Shown: positions 9,040 through 18,100 of the stretch, piece by piece
How positions within the stretch are numbered: position 1 is the stretch's first letter
Layout of the letters: each line of letters opens with the position of its first letter
Assembly (NCBI GenBank): GCA_903821465.1
Contig: CAIJLK010000048.1
Location: 1 to 33,320, forward strand
DNA: 33,320 nt
Direction: 5' to 3'
Source: an uncultured Bacteroidota bacterium
GTDB taxonomy: Bacteria; Bacteroidota; Bacteroidia; Chitinophagales; Chitinophagaceae
Notes under the pieces: model-generated
Database searches by the model: none
What the model was told of the DNA's origin: nothing
The model's input: only the letters and a program-made list of their open reading frames with translations
Position numbers and translations under genes: made by a program

Positions 9040-9489
9040 ATGAATAGAATTTTGAGATACAGAAAACTGATGGGTGTAGAAGAGAACGCCGCATTGCAGG
9101 AACTGAAAACCATGTACCGGACTTTGATGAAAGACTGGCATCCCGATAAATTCCACGACAACCATGAAAAAAAATTGGAGGCCGAGGATAAGAGCAAGAA
9201 AATTATTGAAGCCTATCATTTTTTAGTAAGCATCGCCCCTGAGACAAGAGAGTTGTTGAAAGCCGCATATGAGGAAACAACTTCAAAGGCTTCAATCGAT
9301 GATTTTGAATTCAAGTCAGAAATTCTTAGGATCACATTTTCTGATGGGGTTATCTACGAATACTTTGGGGTACCAAAAGCCATTTATGTAAAACTGGTTA
9401 ATTCTGAAACTCCGGGTCGTTTTGCAAGACGACATATTTACGATACCTATTTATATAGGAGCACCACAAAACAAGTAGCTCCAGAATAG
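9040..9489 (+). CDS. J-domain protein with C-terminal KTSC-like domain
   Basis: A 149-residue cytoplasmic protein. Residues 1-70 form a J domain with the diagnostic HPD tripeptide at 34-36 in KDWHPDKF, which stimulates Hsp70 (DnaK) ATPase. Residues about 100-149 match the KTSC domain pattern: a strand pair around FSDGVIYEYFGVP, then VYVKL-like and SPGR-like segments (here AIYVKLVN and TPGRFARRHI), ending in a Tyr-rich tail. KTSC domains are small folds linked to nucleic-acid or translation factors, with function poorly known. There is no zinc finger or classic DnaJ substrate domain, so it is a co-chaperone with a specialised tail. A strong terminator follows directly. Confidence 0.85.
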   Translation: MNRILRYRKLMGVEENAALQELKTMYRTLMKDWHPDKFHDNHEKKLEAEDKSKKIIEAYHFLVSIAPETRELLKAAYEETTSKASIDDFEFKSEILRITFSDGVIYEYFGVPKAIYVKLVNSETPGRFARRHIYDTYLYRSTTKQVAPE

Positions 9490-9512
9490 TATCAGATAAT
9501 AATATTAAGTAC

Positions 9513-9558
9513 ATGCTGCAATTGATTGATTTTAAATTAATTAGTTGCAGCATTTTTT
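9513..9558 (+). terminator. Intrinsic terminator of the J-domain gene
   Basis: Perfect 9-bp arms ATGCTGCAA (9513-9521) and TTGCAGCAT (9545-9553), extendable through wobble pairs, followed by a T6 run at 9553-9558. The T-run overlaps the stop codon of the convergent SET gene. It is only T-rich in the plus direction, so it serves the J-domain gene. Confidence 0.8.
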
Positions 9559-9967
9559 ATTCCTCGCTATCTACAATTGTTCCATAATCGATCAGTAATT
9601 CTTCTCCGCAGGCGATATCCCTGATCGCTTCAAAGTATACCCCGTCATTTACAGAGATGATATTGGGCTCATCAGCGTGGTTTAAGAAAATAACGATGTC
9701 GAGCTTCTTAAAGCCATAGTCAGGCAGGTAGTAAAAGTCCTCATCAAACAAACAATGCGTTTCCACTAAGTTCTTGGAATGTGGAGGGAGGGCGTCGACT
9801 TCTAACCTGCTCACTTTGATCCATTCGCCCGATTCTTTTGAGAAGATATCCTTGGTTCCTTTGGGAATATCCCTGATTGCAAACACCCCAATCCCATGAA
9901 TCAGGGAAGGTTGTATCATTGCATAAGTAGAATGATGTAATTCATTCATTAACTGTAACTTGTCCAT
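9557..9967 (-). CDS. Small stand-alone SET-domain protein
   Basis: A 136-residue protein made almost entirely of a SET domain. Visible motifs are HGIGVFAIRDIPKGT at 24-38 (first SET strands), FLNHADEPN at 94-102 (the NHS-like pseudoknot that binds S-adenosylmethionine) and GEELLIDYG at 121-129. No pre-SET or post-SET cysteine cluster is present. SET proteins methylate lysines; bacterial ones have few known substrates, and this one has no neighbouring candidate. There is no signal peptide, so it acts in the cytoplasm. It converges with the J-domain gene. The domain call is strong; enzymatic activity is inferred. Confidence 0.85.
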   Translation of the reverse strand: MDKLQLMNELHHSTYAMIQPSLIHGIGVFAIRDIPKGTKDIFSKESGEWIKVSRLEVDALPPHSKNLVETHCLFDEDFYYLPDYGFKKLDIVIFLNHADEPNIISVNDGVYFEAIRDIACGEELLIDYGTIVDSEE

Positions 9968-10164
9968 TCTATTGAAACTTTAATTACAAATAATTAATTA
10001 CCAAACTCTAATTTTTTAGCCTTTTTTCACCCTTTTTACCGATGTTAATAACTCAATCTTAACCCCAACTGCCATTATTGCAGACTACTTTTCTAATTTC
10101 TACATATTACAATATAAGAATATCATTATCAATGACTTATAGAAGTATATTTAAACTTAAACTA

Positions 10165-12381
10165 TCATATTTGTAATAATCCGGCTTTATACAATGTATT
10201 GACTGGTTTATTGTCCCAGAACAGCTCAAAGTCCTCCAATCCTGCAGATTCATAATCAGCTTTTACTGCCTGCAAGTTCCATTGCTGGGGATTTGAAATC
10301 TTCCATTCCTTCAAGATCTTAACCAGCCAAGCACCTTTTTCGGGGTCCACACTGATGCTATGGGTACTCTTAAGTGTCTGAAAATTGATCGACAGAACTT
10401 CCCAGCTGCTCCCCTTTTTCGACTTTTGAACGATCTCTGAATGGGGTTCTTTTCCCAGCCAGACTATTTTGGGGTTCAAATTTTGCGAGATCTCAGGTTC
10501 TTCAACGGCCCTTTTTATGTAGTCGGGAGCCACCGTAGTCTTAGGGATTTTGAACTCGAACCAGTCCTTCAAAGGAAAATCTAGGCAGGTTCCATGCATA
10601 TAATTCAGGAGTGCTTTCTTTAAACCAAAGCCAAATAGCTCATGGTCGGCCCCGGTTGGATCATCGTGTTGAATATCGTTATTGGCAAAAGTTCCGATGG
10701 TATTGGTCTGTTTTCGAACCTGGTATTTGTCGGGATTTAAGCCAACGGGACTATGAGCGGTCATAGTAAACAGGTGCCAAAAGGCTGATTGCAGCACTCC
10801 GGTTTCGAATAATTGTCGCACCATTTCGAGCGAATCGATGGTTTCCTGTTCGGTCTGGGTGGGGAATCCATACATCAAATAAGCATGTACCATGATCCCC
10901 GATTCGGTAAAATGTTTGCAGACTTTAGCAACCTGACTTACCGTAATTCCCTTATCGATCAGTTTCAATAAACGGTCCGACGCCACTTCCAATCCCCCAC
11001 TTACGGCAATACAACCTGCTGCTTTTAATAGTAGACAAAGGTCTAACGTGAAGCTCTTTTCAAACCGCACATTGGTCCACCAACTCACCACAACTCCCCT
11101 CCTGATAATTTCAATAGCCAATGCTTTCATCAGCGAAGGCGGGGCTGCTTCATCTACAAAATGAAACCCATTCTGTCCGGTTTGAGCAATCATTTCCTCC
11201 ATTCGATCTACCAAAAGGGAGGCCGCAATGGGTTCATAATTTTTAATATAGTCCAGCGAAATATCGCAAAAAGTGCACTTGCCCCAGTAACATCCATGAG
11301 CCATGGTGAGTTTATTCCAGCGCCCATCACTCCAAAGGCTATGCATCGGGTTCATCACTTCAATAGCAGAAATATATTTATCAAGCATCAGATCGCTATA
11401 GTCCGGCGTTCCTACCTGACCCTGTTTATAATCGGCGCAGCTGCTATTATTAATATAGACAACTTTCTTATCAACGAGGGTAAAAGCCCTCTTCAATTCC
11501 TCGATGGCTCTTTTGCCATTCAGGTATTCCCACAAAATTTCTAAAGGAGCTTCTCCATCATCGAGGGTAATAAAATCATAGAATTCAAATACACGTGGAT
11601 CGCTCAAGGAACGCAATTCTGTATTGGCGAAGCCCCCACCCATGGCCACTTTTGTGTTGGGGTAGTTTTTCTTGACCCATTGACCACAGCGCAAAGAAGT
11701 ATAGAGATTACCCGGAAAGGGAACTGAAATTGCCAGCATACCCGGCTGAATAGCAGCCATTTTCTTTTGCAGAATCTCTATTAAGATAGTATCTAAATAA
11801 GTGAGTGGCTTTTGTAAAGCAGCATAGAGATTATCGAAACTATTAGCTGAACGGCCGAGGCTTTCTGCATATCTGCTAAAGCCAAAATGTTCATCAACCG
11901 TTTCTTTGATCAAGTCGCTCAGATCCTCGAGGTACATAGTAGCCAAATATTTTGCCTTATCCTGTGTACCCATCGAACCAAAGGCCCACTTCAAATCATC
12001 GGCCTGCGCAAACCTGCTTGCTTCGGGAAGGAATCCCCGTTTACTAATTAAGTGTGCCAGGGTATTCAGTTTCCCTTGTAAGAATAGGATCACATCGTTG
12101 ATGGTTCTGATATAATCCTCCTTAAGGCTAAGGATTCGCGCAATATTGGGCGAATGAATCTGATTCTTATGATCAATTTCTAGAAATAGTTTTTCTAATC
12201 CTTCCTTTGAAAAAACAGCAATCGTTACTTCAATGCCTAGATCGGCCTGAACAGCAGGGATCTTTTTAGTATTGAAAAAACCTTTCAAATAGGCTGTTGC
12301 CGGATAAGGGGTATTGAGTTGTGTAAATGGGGGTGTTATCAAAAAAATGGGTGACTGCAAGACGACTGATTTATCTGCCAA
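10165..12381 (-). CDS. B12-binding-type radical SAM protein
   Basis: A 738-residue enzyme. The N-terminal 300 residues look like the cobalamin-binding fold found in many such proteins, with the PPFTQLNTPYPATAYLKGF lead-in and a strand-loop region LAISVPFPGN to VAMGGGFANTE at 216-255. The radical SAM core has a cluster motif spaced C-x4-C-x2-C (Cys364, Cys369, Cys372 in HGCYWGKCTFCD), the spacing seen in the GCYWGKC subgroup. The segment YLMYGFPTQTEQET further on is typical of HemN/MiaB-type barrels. The substrate is unknown. The start is a TTG at 12381; no in-frame ATG precedes the conserved lead-in. A palindrome lies about 85-105 bases upstream. It is separated from the next gene by a terminator, so it is probably monocistronic. 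Confidence 0.88.
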   Translation of the reverse strand: MADKSVVLQSPIFLITPPFTQLNTPYPATAYLKGFFNTKKIPAVQADLGIEVTIAVFSKEGLEKLFLEIDHKNQIHSPNIARILSLKEDYIRTINDVILFLQGKLNTLAHLISKRGFLPEASRFAQADDLKWAFGSMGTQDKAKYLATMYLEDLSDLIKETVDEHFGFSRYAESLGRSANSFDNLYAALQKPLTYLDTILIEILQKKMAAIQPGMLAISVPFPGNLYTSLRCGQWVKKNYPNTKVAMGGGFANTELRSLSDPRVFEFYDFITLDDGEAPLEILWEYLNGKRAIEELKRAFTLVDKKVVYINNSSCADYKQGQVGTPDYSDLMLDKYISAIEVMNPMHSLWSDGRWNKLTMAHGCYWGKCTFCDISLDYIKNYEPIAASLLVDRMEEMIAQTGQNGFHFVDEAAPPSLMKALAIEIIRRGVVVSWWTNVRFEKSFTLDLCLLLKAAGCIAVSGGLEVASDRLLKLIDKGITVSQVAKVCKHFTESGIMVHAYLMYGFPTQTEQETIDSLEMVRQLFETGVLQSAFWHLFTMTAHSPVGLNPDKYQVRKQTNTIGTFANNDIQHDDPTGADHELFGFGLKKALLNYMHGTCLDFPLKDWFEFKIPKTTVAPDYIKRAVEEPEISQNLNPKIVWLGKEPHSEIVQKSKKGSSWEVLSINFQTLKSTHSISVDPEKGAWLVKILKEWKISNPQQWNLQAVKADYESAGLEDFELFWDNKPVNTLYKAGLLQI

Positions 12382-12464
12382 ATGTACTACACAATAAAAT
12401 AAATAAGTGGTTATACAGATCTCCGATTCTTTCCATGAATAATGCGTATTATAGTAAATATATG

Positions 12465-12486
12465 CCCTATGAAAGATTGCATAGGG
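12465..12486. repeat. Perfect 7-bp inverted repeat upstream of the radical SAM gene
   Basis: CCCTATG (12465-12471) and CATAGGG (12480-12486) flank an 8-base spacer. On the minus strand it is directly followed by TATATTTA, one base off the -7 consensus, so it could be an operator for the radical SAM gene. No regulator is known. Confidence 0.4.
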
Positions 12487-12515
12487 ATATTGAAATGATA
12501 AAAGACGCCGGGATC

Positions 12516-12558
12516 AAAAAAAATACCCCCACCCGAATACTCGAGAGGGGGCATTTTT
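12516..12558 (-). terminator. Intrinsic terminator for the small secreted-protein gene
   Basis: Arms ACCCCC-type (ending 12530) and GGGGG (12547-12551) are flanked by A8 on the left and T5 on the right, with one A-C mismatch in the outer stem. On the minus strand it ends in a U-run, 17 bases beyond the stop of the gene at 12575. It also isolates that gene cluster from the radical SAM gene. Confidence 0.65.
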
Positions 12559-12574
12559 AATAGCATTCAATTTG

Positions 12575-12961
12575 TTATTGTTTAACTTCCTTGATCCGAA
12601 CTCCTTTTGCATCAAACATTCCCATTAGGCTGCCTTTCACATTATCTGCATCAACAGGTTCCAATGGCAGGTTTAAATCATATCCAGCAGCTGTAAAAAA
12701 TACAGTGATGGTTTTAGCTGCTTCCTCCACATTACTAATCTTAGAAATTTCTACCCCAGTAGTATCTTGAACTACACCAGTAAATTTTCCGTCTTTCTTT
12801 TCAATCACGAAGATCATTGTAACATCCCCATTGGGAGTTCCAAAAATGCTTACTTTCCATTTACCAGGAAAATACTCATCGTTTGTTTGTGATTTAGCGT
12901 TAAAACTCAGGAAAAGTCCCAGTACTAGGGTAAATAGAATGCTTAACTTTTTCATTGACAT
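12575..12961 (-). CDS. Small secreted protein of unknown function
   Basis: A 128-residue protein with a clear Sec signal peptide (MKKLSILFTLVLGLFLSF, cleavage probably near NAKSQ). The mature part of about 100 residues alternates strands and turns: GKWKVSIFGTPNGDVTMIF, then KDGKFTGVVQDTTG and ITVFFTAAGYDL. This suggests a small all-beta, lipocalin- or SRPBCC-like barrel, which I cannot confirm. There are no cysteines in the mature part and no lipobox. It could start at either of two ATGs two codons apart. It is the last gene of the envelope block, 84 bases after the carbonic anhydrase, and is followed by a terminator. Confidence 0.8.
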   Translation of the reverse strand: MSMKKLSILFTLVLGLFLSFNAKSQTNDEYFPGKWKVSIFGTPNGDVTMIFVIEKKDGKFTGVVQDTTGVEISKISNVEEAAKTITVFFTAAGYDLNLPLEPVDADNVKGSLMGMFDAKGVRIKEVKQ

Positions 12962-13045
12962 TAATTTTAAAGTGGGGTCTTTATTTTATGAAAATAAAAG
13001 ATACAAGTAATTTATGATCCTTTAAAATTTTCGATAACTAATCTA

Positions 13046-13888
13046 TTACTTTTGTTTTAAGCTAACAACTTTACGATCTTTTATATCCTGAATGTGACGG
13101 GCATTATCTCCCTCAATTTTTTCGATAGCTGCAATTTGTTCAGGTGAAGCTTCCAAGATATATTTTCCTACTAGCCAGTTAACAGTTTCAGAAAAAGGTG
13201 GCGTTGTTAAAGATCCTTTATAATTAAAATAAGTGACAGCTTCACTTTTAGGAATATCTCTGAATAGATCTTCTAAAACCACTTTTCCAGATTGAATGGC
13301 TTCTTTTTGGTGTTCTTCTTTGGGTATAGCATTAATAAACTGGTCAATAAATTTATTCGCTTTCCCCATTTTGAATAGAATTCCCACCACCATATATTGT
13401 GGCTTAGTTTTCATATTCGAATCGTTCAACACATTTACAAGATGCAATTCCATTGGGTATGTTACTCCATCCATTAAATGTTCAGAAGGTGTATGAAAAT
13501 GAAATTGCTTGGCAAGATAGGTTTGGCCATCTTTTATTGTGGTGCTCCCCTCTTTAAAATCAATTTGTACAGTATGTCCCAAATTTTCAACTGCATTAAT
13601 TTCAATATTGAATTTCAATGTCACTTTTTTTGTATTAGCTTTTGTAGTGCTAGCTGTTAATATATTAATAGGAGACTGTTCATTACCCTTATCAGAATGG
13701 GGCAATGCATAACCTTGTTCAAACTTAGTAGCAGCATCAGGAGCTTCTGATTTAATCAAATTTCCGCCACTTATCAATTTTAAAGAATCGCTAACTACAG
13801 GTTCATTTTTCTGAGTCTCCTTTTGAGGTTGATTACAAGACAAAGCAATAATCGCAAGAAACAAAACACCAGTTAATATCTTCTTCAT
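13046..13888 (-). CDS. Alpha-class carbonic anhydrase, lipoprotein
   Basis: A zinc enzyme that interconverts carbon dioxide and bicarbonate, anchored in the envelope by a lipobox (IIALSC). In numbering from this ATG the three zinc ligands are His130 and His132 in QFHFHTPSEH and His149 in MELHLVN. The gatekeeper Glu lies in SEH at about 136, the Thr199-like residue in SLTTPPFSE at about 226-234, and the proton-shuttle His in NLGHTV at about 105. QSPINIL and the C-terminal NARHIQ element are also typical. The usual N-terminal HWGY-like stretch before QSPI is replaced by a short linker. I prefer the ATG at 13888 to a TTG three codons upstream because it begins a normal signal peptide. It lies downstream of the esterase gene on the same strand, 82 bases away. 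Confidence 0.9.
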   Translation of the reverse strand: MKKILTGVLFLAIIALSCNQPQKETQKNEPVVSDSLKLISGGNLIKSEAPDAATKFEQGYALPHSDKGNEQSPINILTASTTKANTKKVTLKFNIEINAVENLGHTVQIDFKEGSTTIKDGQTYLAKQFHFHTPSEHLMDGVTYPMELHLVNVLNDSNMKTKPQYMVVGILFKMGKANKFIDQFINAIPKEEHQKEAIQSGKVVLEDLFRDIPKSEAVTYFNYKGSLTTPPFSETVNWLVGKYILEASPEQIAAIEKIEGDNARHIQDIKDRKVVSLKQK

Positions 13889-13970
13889 ATATGACAATTT
13901 TTAGGTATGAATATATAACAATTAGAAAAACATTAGAGGGAGCTCTTAAATAAAATAAAAAATCGGCTGA

Positions 13971-14861
13971 TTACTTTAATTGCAATTTGAGAAAACTTAC
14001 AACTTTGGATCTCACTTCATCTGCATCAAACATCACTCCATAATGCGGGGCCCCTTTTACAATGATCAATTCATTTTGAACGCCCACCGTATTTAACCAA
14101 GCACTTAACAATTTCGATTGTTTGGGGTCTACGCTTTCATCCTTTTCACCTTGAATGATTATAAAAGGAGGATCGTTTTTGTCAACATAAGTAATGGGAC
14201 TCGCAATCTTAGCCAAATCGGGGCGAGCTAGTGGCGCTGCACCTAATAAAAGACCCTCTGGGGATTTTGCATCATCGGCAGTAGGAAATAATACCAATTC
14301 AGCTGGGCCATAAAAGTCTACCACTGCTTTGATACTAAATACTGTGCTACTACCCTTCATGAAAAAATTGGAAATATTATTATTCTTAGAGAGTCCAACC
14401 ATATTTGCTAAGTGACCTCCTGCCGAAAACCCCATCACTGCAAATCGTTTGGGATCAAACCCATATTTGCTGGCATTATCGTAAAGAAATGAAATGGCAC
14501 GATTACAGTCCTGCAAGTTTGCCGGGAAAATAGCTTCTGTACTAAATCGATAGTCGATCGAAGCAATAGCTATTCCATTACTTACAATCTCAGCCATGGT
14601 CTTGGTCATATAACCCATATCTGCATACTTGTCATTGCTTAACCAAGCACCACCATGGATCAATATCACTAAAGGAATTTTTCCTTTGGTATTTTTAGGT
14701 AAATAAAGATCTAATAAATGCTTTTGATCTGTATCGTTATTATAAGGAATATTCCCTTTTAGAATAGTTCCTGCAGGGAAAAATTGAATGTTTGGATTCG
14801 ACTGACTGTAGCAAGCAGATGCTATTATAAAAAAACAGAAATTTAAAATACTTTTCTTCAT
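13971..14861 (-). CDS. Secreted alpha/beta hydrolase (BD-FAE/esterase-like)
   Basis: A 296-residue serine hydrolase with an N-terminal signal peptide (about residues 1-20, ending ACYSQ). The oxyanion-hole motif HGGAW is at 69-73, the nucleophile Ser146 sits in GFSAGG, the acid is probably Asp241 or Asp245 in GEKDESVD, and the catalytic His is His273 in APHYGVMF. This pattern matches the bacterial BD-FAE/carboxylesterase group of the hormone-sensitive-lipase-like superfamily. The substrate is unknown; short-chain or feruloyl-type esters are possible. Its ATG lies 19 bases after the stop of the giant T9SS substrate, so it is likely translated from the same transcript. It lacks a T9SS C-terminal domain and is probably periplasmic. 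Confidence 0.9.
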   Translation of the reverse strand: MKKSILNFCFFIIASACYSQSNPNIQFFPAGTILKGNIPYNNDTDQKHLLDLYLPKNTKGKIPLVILIHGGAWLSNDKYADMGYMTKTMAEIVSNGIAIASIDYRFSTEAIFPANLQDCNRAISFLYDNASKYGFDPKRFAVMGFSAGGHLANMVGLSKNNNISNFFMKGSSTVFSIKAVVDFYGPAELVLFPTADDAKSPEGLLLGAAPLARPDLAKIASPITYVDKNDPPFIIIQGEKDESVDPKQSKLLSAWLNTVGVQNELIIVKGAPHYGVMFDADEVRSKVVSFLKLQLK

Positions 14862-14880
14862 ATTTAACCAATATTGTTTT

Positions 14881-15150
14881 CTATTTAACTAAAATAATAA
14901 CTGACTGCTTTGCAATTCTATTTCCATTAATATCAATTCCTGAAACACTTACAATATAAGCATCTGATGCAACAGAATTTCCATTAACCTTCCCATCCCA
15001 TTTATCAGTTAGTTTGTTAGCACTAAAAATTAGTCGATTGTTTTTATCAAAAATTCTAAAGTATTCTAAATTAATAATATCAACATATTGCGGTTGATAA
15101 TAATCATTGATTCCATCTCCATTGGGCGAAAAAGCAGTTGCTAAATAAAT
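14881..15150 (-). other. Type B T9SS C-terminal sorting domain coding region
   Basis: Encodes the last 90 or so residues of the giant protein. Landmarks are FSPNGDGINDYYQP, a YFRIFDKNNRLIF strand pair, KWDGKVNG and the terminal SVIILVK. These correspond to the SPNGDGxND, RWGxxVF, WDG and final hydrophobic strand of the type B domain. Type B substrates generally need a dedicated PorP/SprF protein, which is encoded next door. Confidence 0.88.
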
Positions 15151-18100
15151 ATCAGGTTGTGAAAATGCCCAAACTTCTTGTTTGTCATTCAAAACACATC
15201 CGGCTGAATCCACTATCTTAATTGAATAAATTAATTTTCCACCTGTGATACTAGAAAAAGGATCTTGTATTTGCGAATCGGATAAACCTGTAATTGGATT
15301 CCATTGATAACTCCTGCCACCATTTAAAGCATGAAGTTTCGTAGGTATCAATTTTACAGCATGAATAATTGGATAAACCGAATCTGCTCTAGGTGGTTTA
15401 ACTCTAAAATTAATAGTTGTATCGGTAGATAAGAACGGACAGGTTGCACTATATGAAGTTAAATTAATTTTATAGGAGCCATAATTACTAAATACATGTT
15501 GCGGGTTCTTCAAAACAGCTGTTGTTGAATCTCCAAATTTCCATAAATAGGAACCAACAGAATCAGGATAATAAATAGACTTACTTATACTGGTAAATAA
15601 TACCGGGAATCCCTGACAACTATCCATAGTAATAAAGGAAGAGGATGGATTGCCATATATCATTATCGATTTTGATATAGTATCCGTTACACAGCTACTA
15701 TCACTACTTACCGTTAATCGTACTAGTTTTTTACCAGGCGTTTTATATACATATAAATTTGGAATTGGATTATTATTTGTGATGATCGTATCTCCATAAT
15801 CCCATTTATAAGAAATCATTTTCGTGTTTCCGAAACCTACTAATGAATTATCAACTGCAATAGATGGTTTGGTAAGACAAGTATCTGCGATAGTAAAGTT
15901 TGCAGTTGGTTTTCCGAAATTTGTAAATGAATAGCTAATCGTATCAGAATAGCAGCCTTTAATATCCCTTATCGAATGTAGAATATTGTATTTTCCTGGA
16001 TTTACAAATTGATAATTAGTTATTGCAGCATTTAATAAAGTGGTATTGTTTTCAACTACATGCCAATAATAATTGGAAATAGGAAAAATTGTATTGCTCG
16101 AATCTTTCAATGTAACTAATAATTTATTAGCGCAAGCTCCGATAGTATCGTATACATAACCTGATAAAGGATTATTTAAAGATAGTTTCGCTATAGGCAC
16201 ATTTGAGGATCCACAATTATTACCTAATTGTATTGCATAAAAACCAGTATCTACGATTGTAAATTTAGTAATGCCCATATTGAAAGCAACTTTACCCGGA
16301 ATCAAGACACCATTTTTAAACCATTGATACCTTATCGAATCATCATTATTAATTAAATTAAAATTATTATGGTTCAACGAATAATTTGTGAGTTTACAAA
16401 TTGTGTCACTAAATAAAACTTGATTAGACGATGGAATATTTCTGACTACTAAACTTGCTAATGCACTATTTATTGATCCACAACTATTACTGATAGCAAC
16501 ACGGTATTTAGCATTATCTAATGATGAAAATGAATTAAAGAGTAAGGAATCGTTTGACTGACCTACTATTGGAAGATTATTCTTATACCACTGATAGGTA
16601 TTGGGTAAAAGTGAATACACAACGGGCTTTAAACTATACGCTGTATTTAGACATATTTTAGCACTATCAGGCATCGGAATAGTAATCAATGGCTTATCAG
16701 CAATTTTTAATTGTAGCTTATTGGAAGCTATAATTCCACAAGCATTTTGAACTATTGCATTATAAGATCCAGACGAAGAAGCATTTACAACTGGAATACT
16801 AAAGACCGAATTTAAAGCTCCAGTGATGATCTGATCATTATAATACCACTGGTATCCAACTTGCTCATTAGGTTTTAATTTAACGTTTACATTAAGATTT
16901 ACGGTACCACCAGAACAAATATTTTGATCACCTGTTTGGCTTAGTATTAATGGTATGGTATTTACAGAAATAGCTTGCGATACAGTATCGATACACCCAA
17001 ACATACTTTTTGCATATAGGTAAACATTAAAATCATTTGCACTTTTGTAGGAGTGAATTATTTGTGAAGTATTTCCGAAAACCCCATCCCCCAAATCCCA
17101 AACAATATAAGGCACGGAATTATCGGTAAGATTTACAATTGCATTATAATTAAAACTATTATTGGATAAACATTGAGCCAATGGTGACAATGTATTTATT
17201 TGTGCCAACGGTTTTGAACGTACCGTTAAACTTCCAATCCCACTGATTATAGTACCACATGCATTTGTAAGCGTTACAGAATACATGCCCTGATCTTTAA
17301 TAGATGCATTGCCTACAATAAACTGAGAACCTGTTGCTCCCACAATTGCGTTTCCAGCCAAATTCCACTGGTAACTAAACGGAAAATTACTAGGATTCGA
17401 AACTAAAATACTATTTACAAAATTATTCCCTTCACAAATAGAAGCAGATATAGGTTGAGTAATAATTGTTGGCTTATCGGTAACAGCTAAATCAAACAAT
17501 GCAACCTGACTAGTACCACAAGAATTAGAAGTTAGCAGTGAATATTTTCCTGAAGAAGAATTTGAAATAGTTGGAATTTGCAGCGCAACTGATTGAGCTG
17601 TTGAAACAGGAATATTTAAACCATTTAATACCCATTGATAAGTAGTATTTAAATCAATATTATTCAGCGCATTACTCAAATCAAAAATGGCCGAGGTTCC
17701 TACGCAAAGATTTTTATTAGCAATCCCTGTTTTTAAATTGATTACATCATTTACGGCGAGTTGAAATTCATTTGAACTAACAGATAGATTACAACTATTG
17801 CTGATGACAGCTTTATAAGTAGCATTATCAGCAGTAGTTAGTAAACCAATATTAAGTTGATTACTAATTACTGAAGGCATTAAAATGCCATTTTTATACC
17901 ATTGGTAACTCAATTGATTATCTGCAGAACTAGCCAAAATTTGAGTTGAACTGCTATTCCCTACACATGCATTAACGCTAACGGGCTGTTTCGTAATTAC
18001 AGGATTCTGAACAATCAAAACTTTAACTGTATTGGTAGAACTTAACCCACAAACATTACTTACCTGTAAAGCATATTGCCCTGAATCAACTAATTGAAGA

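Noticed and set aside
12327..12560. Plus-strand open frame of 77 codons
   Set aside because: Its first part overlaps the start of the radical SAM gene in antisense and its end lies in a terminator; only the 41-codon tail is noted as a weak possibility.
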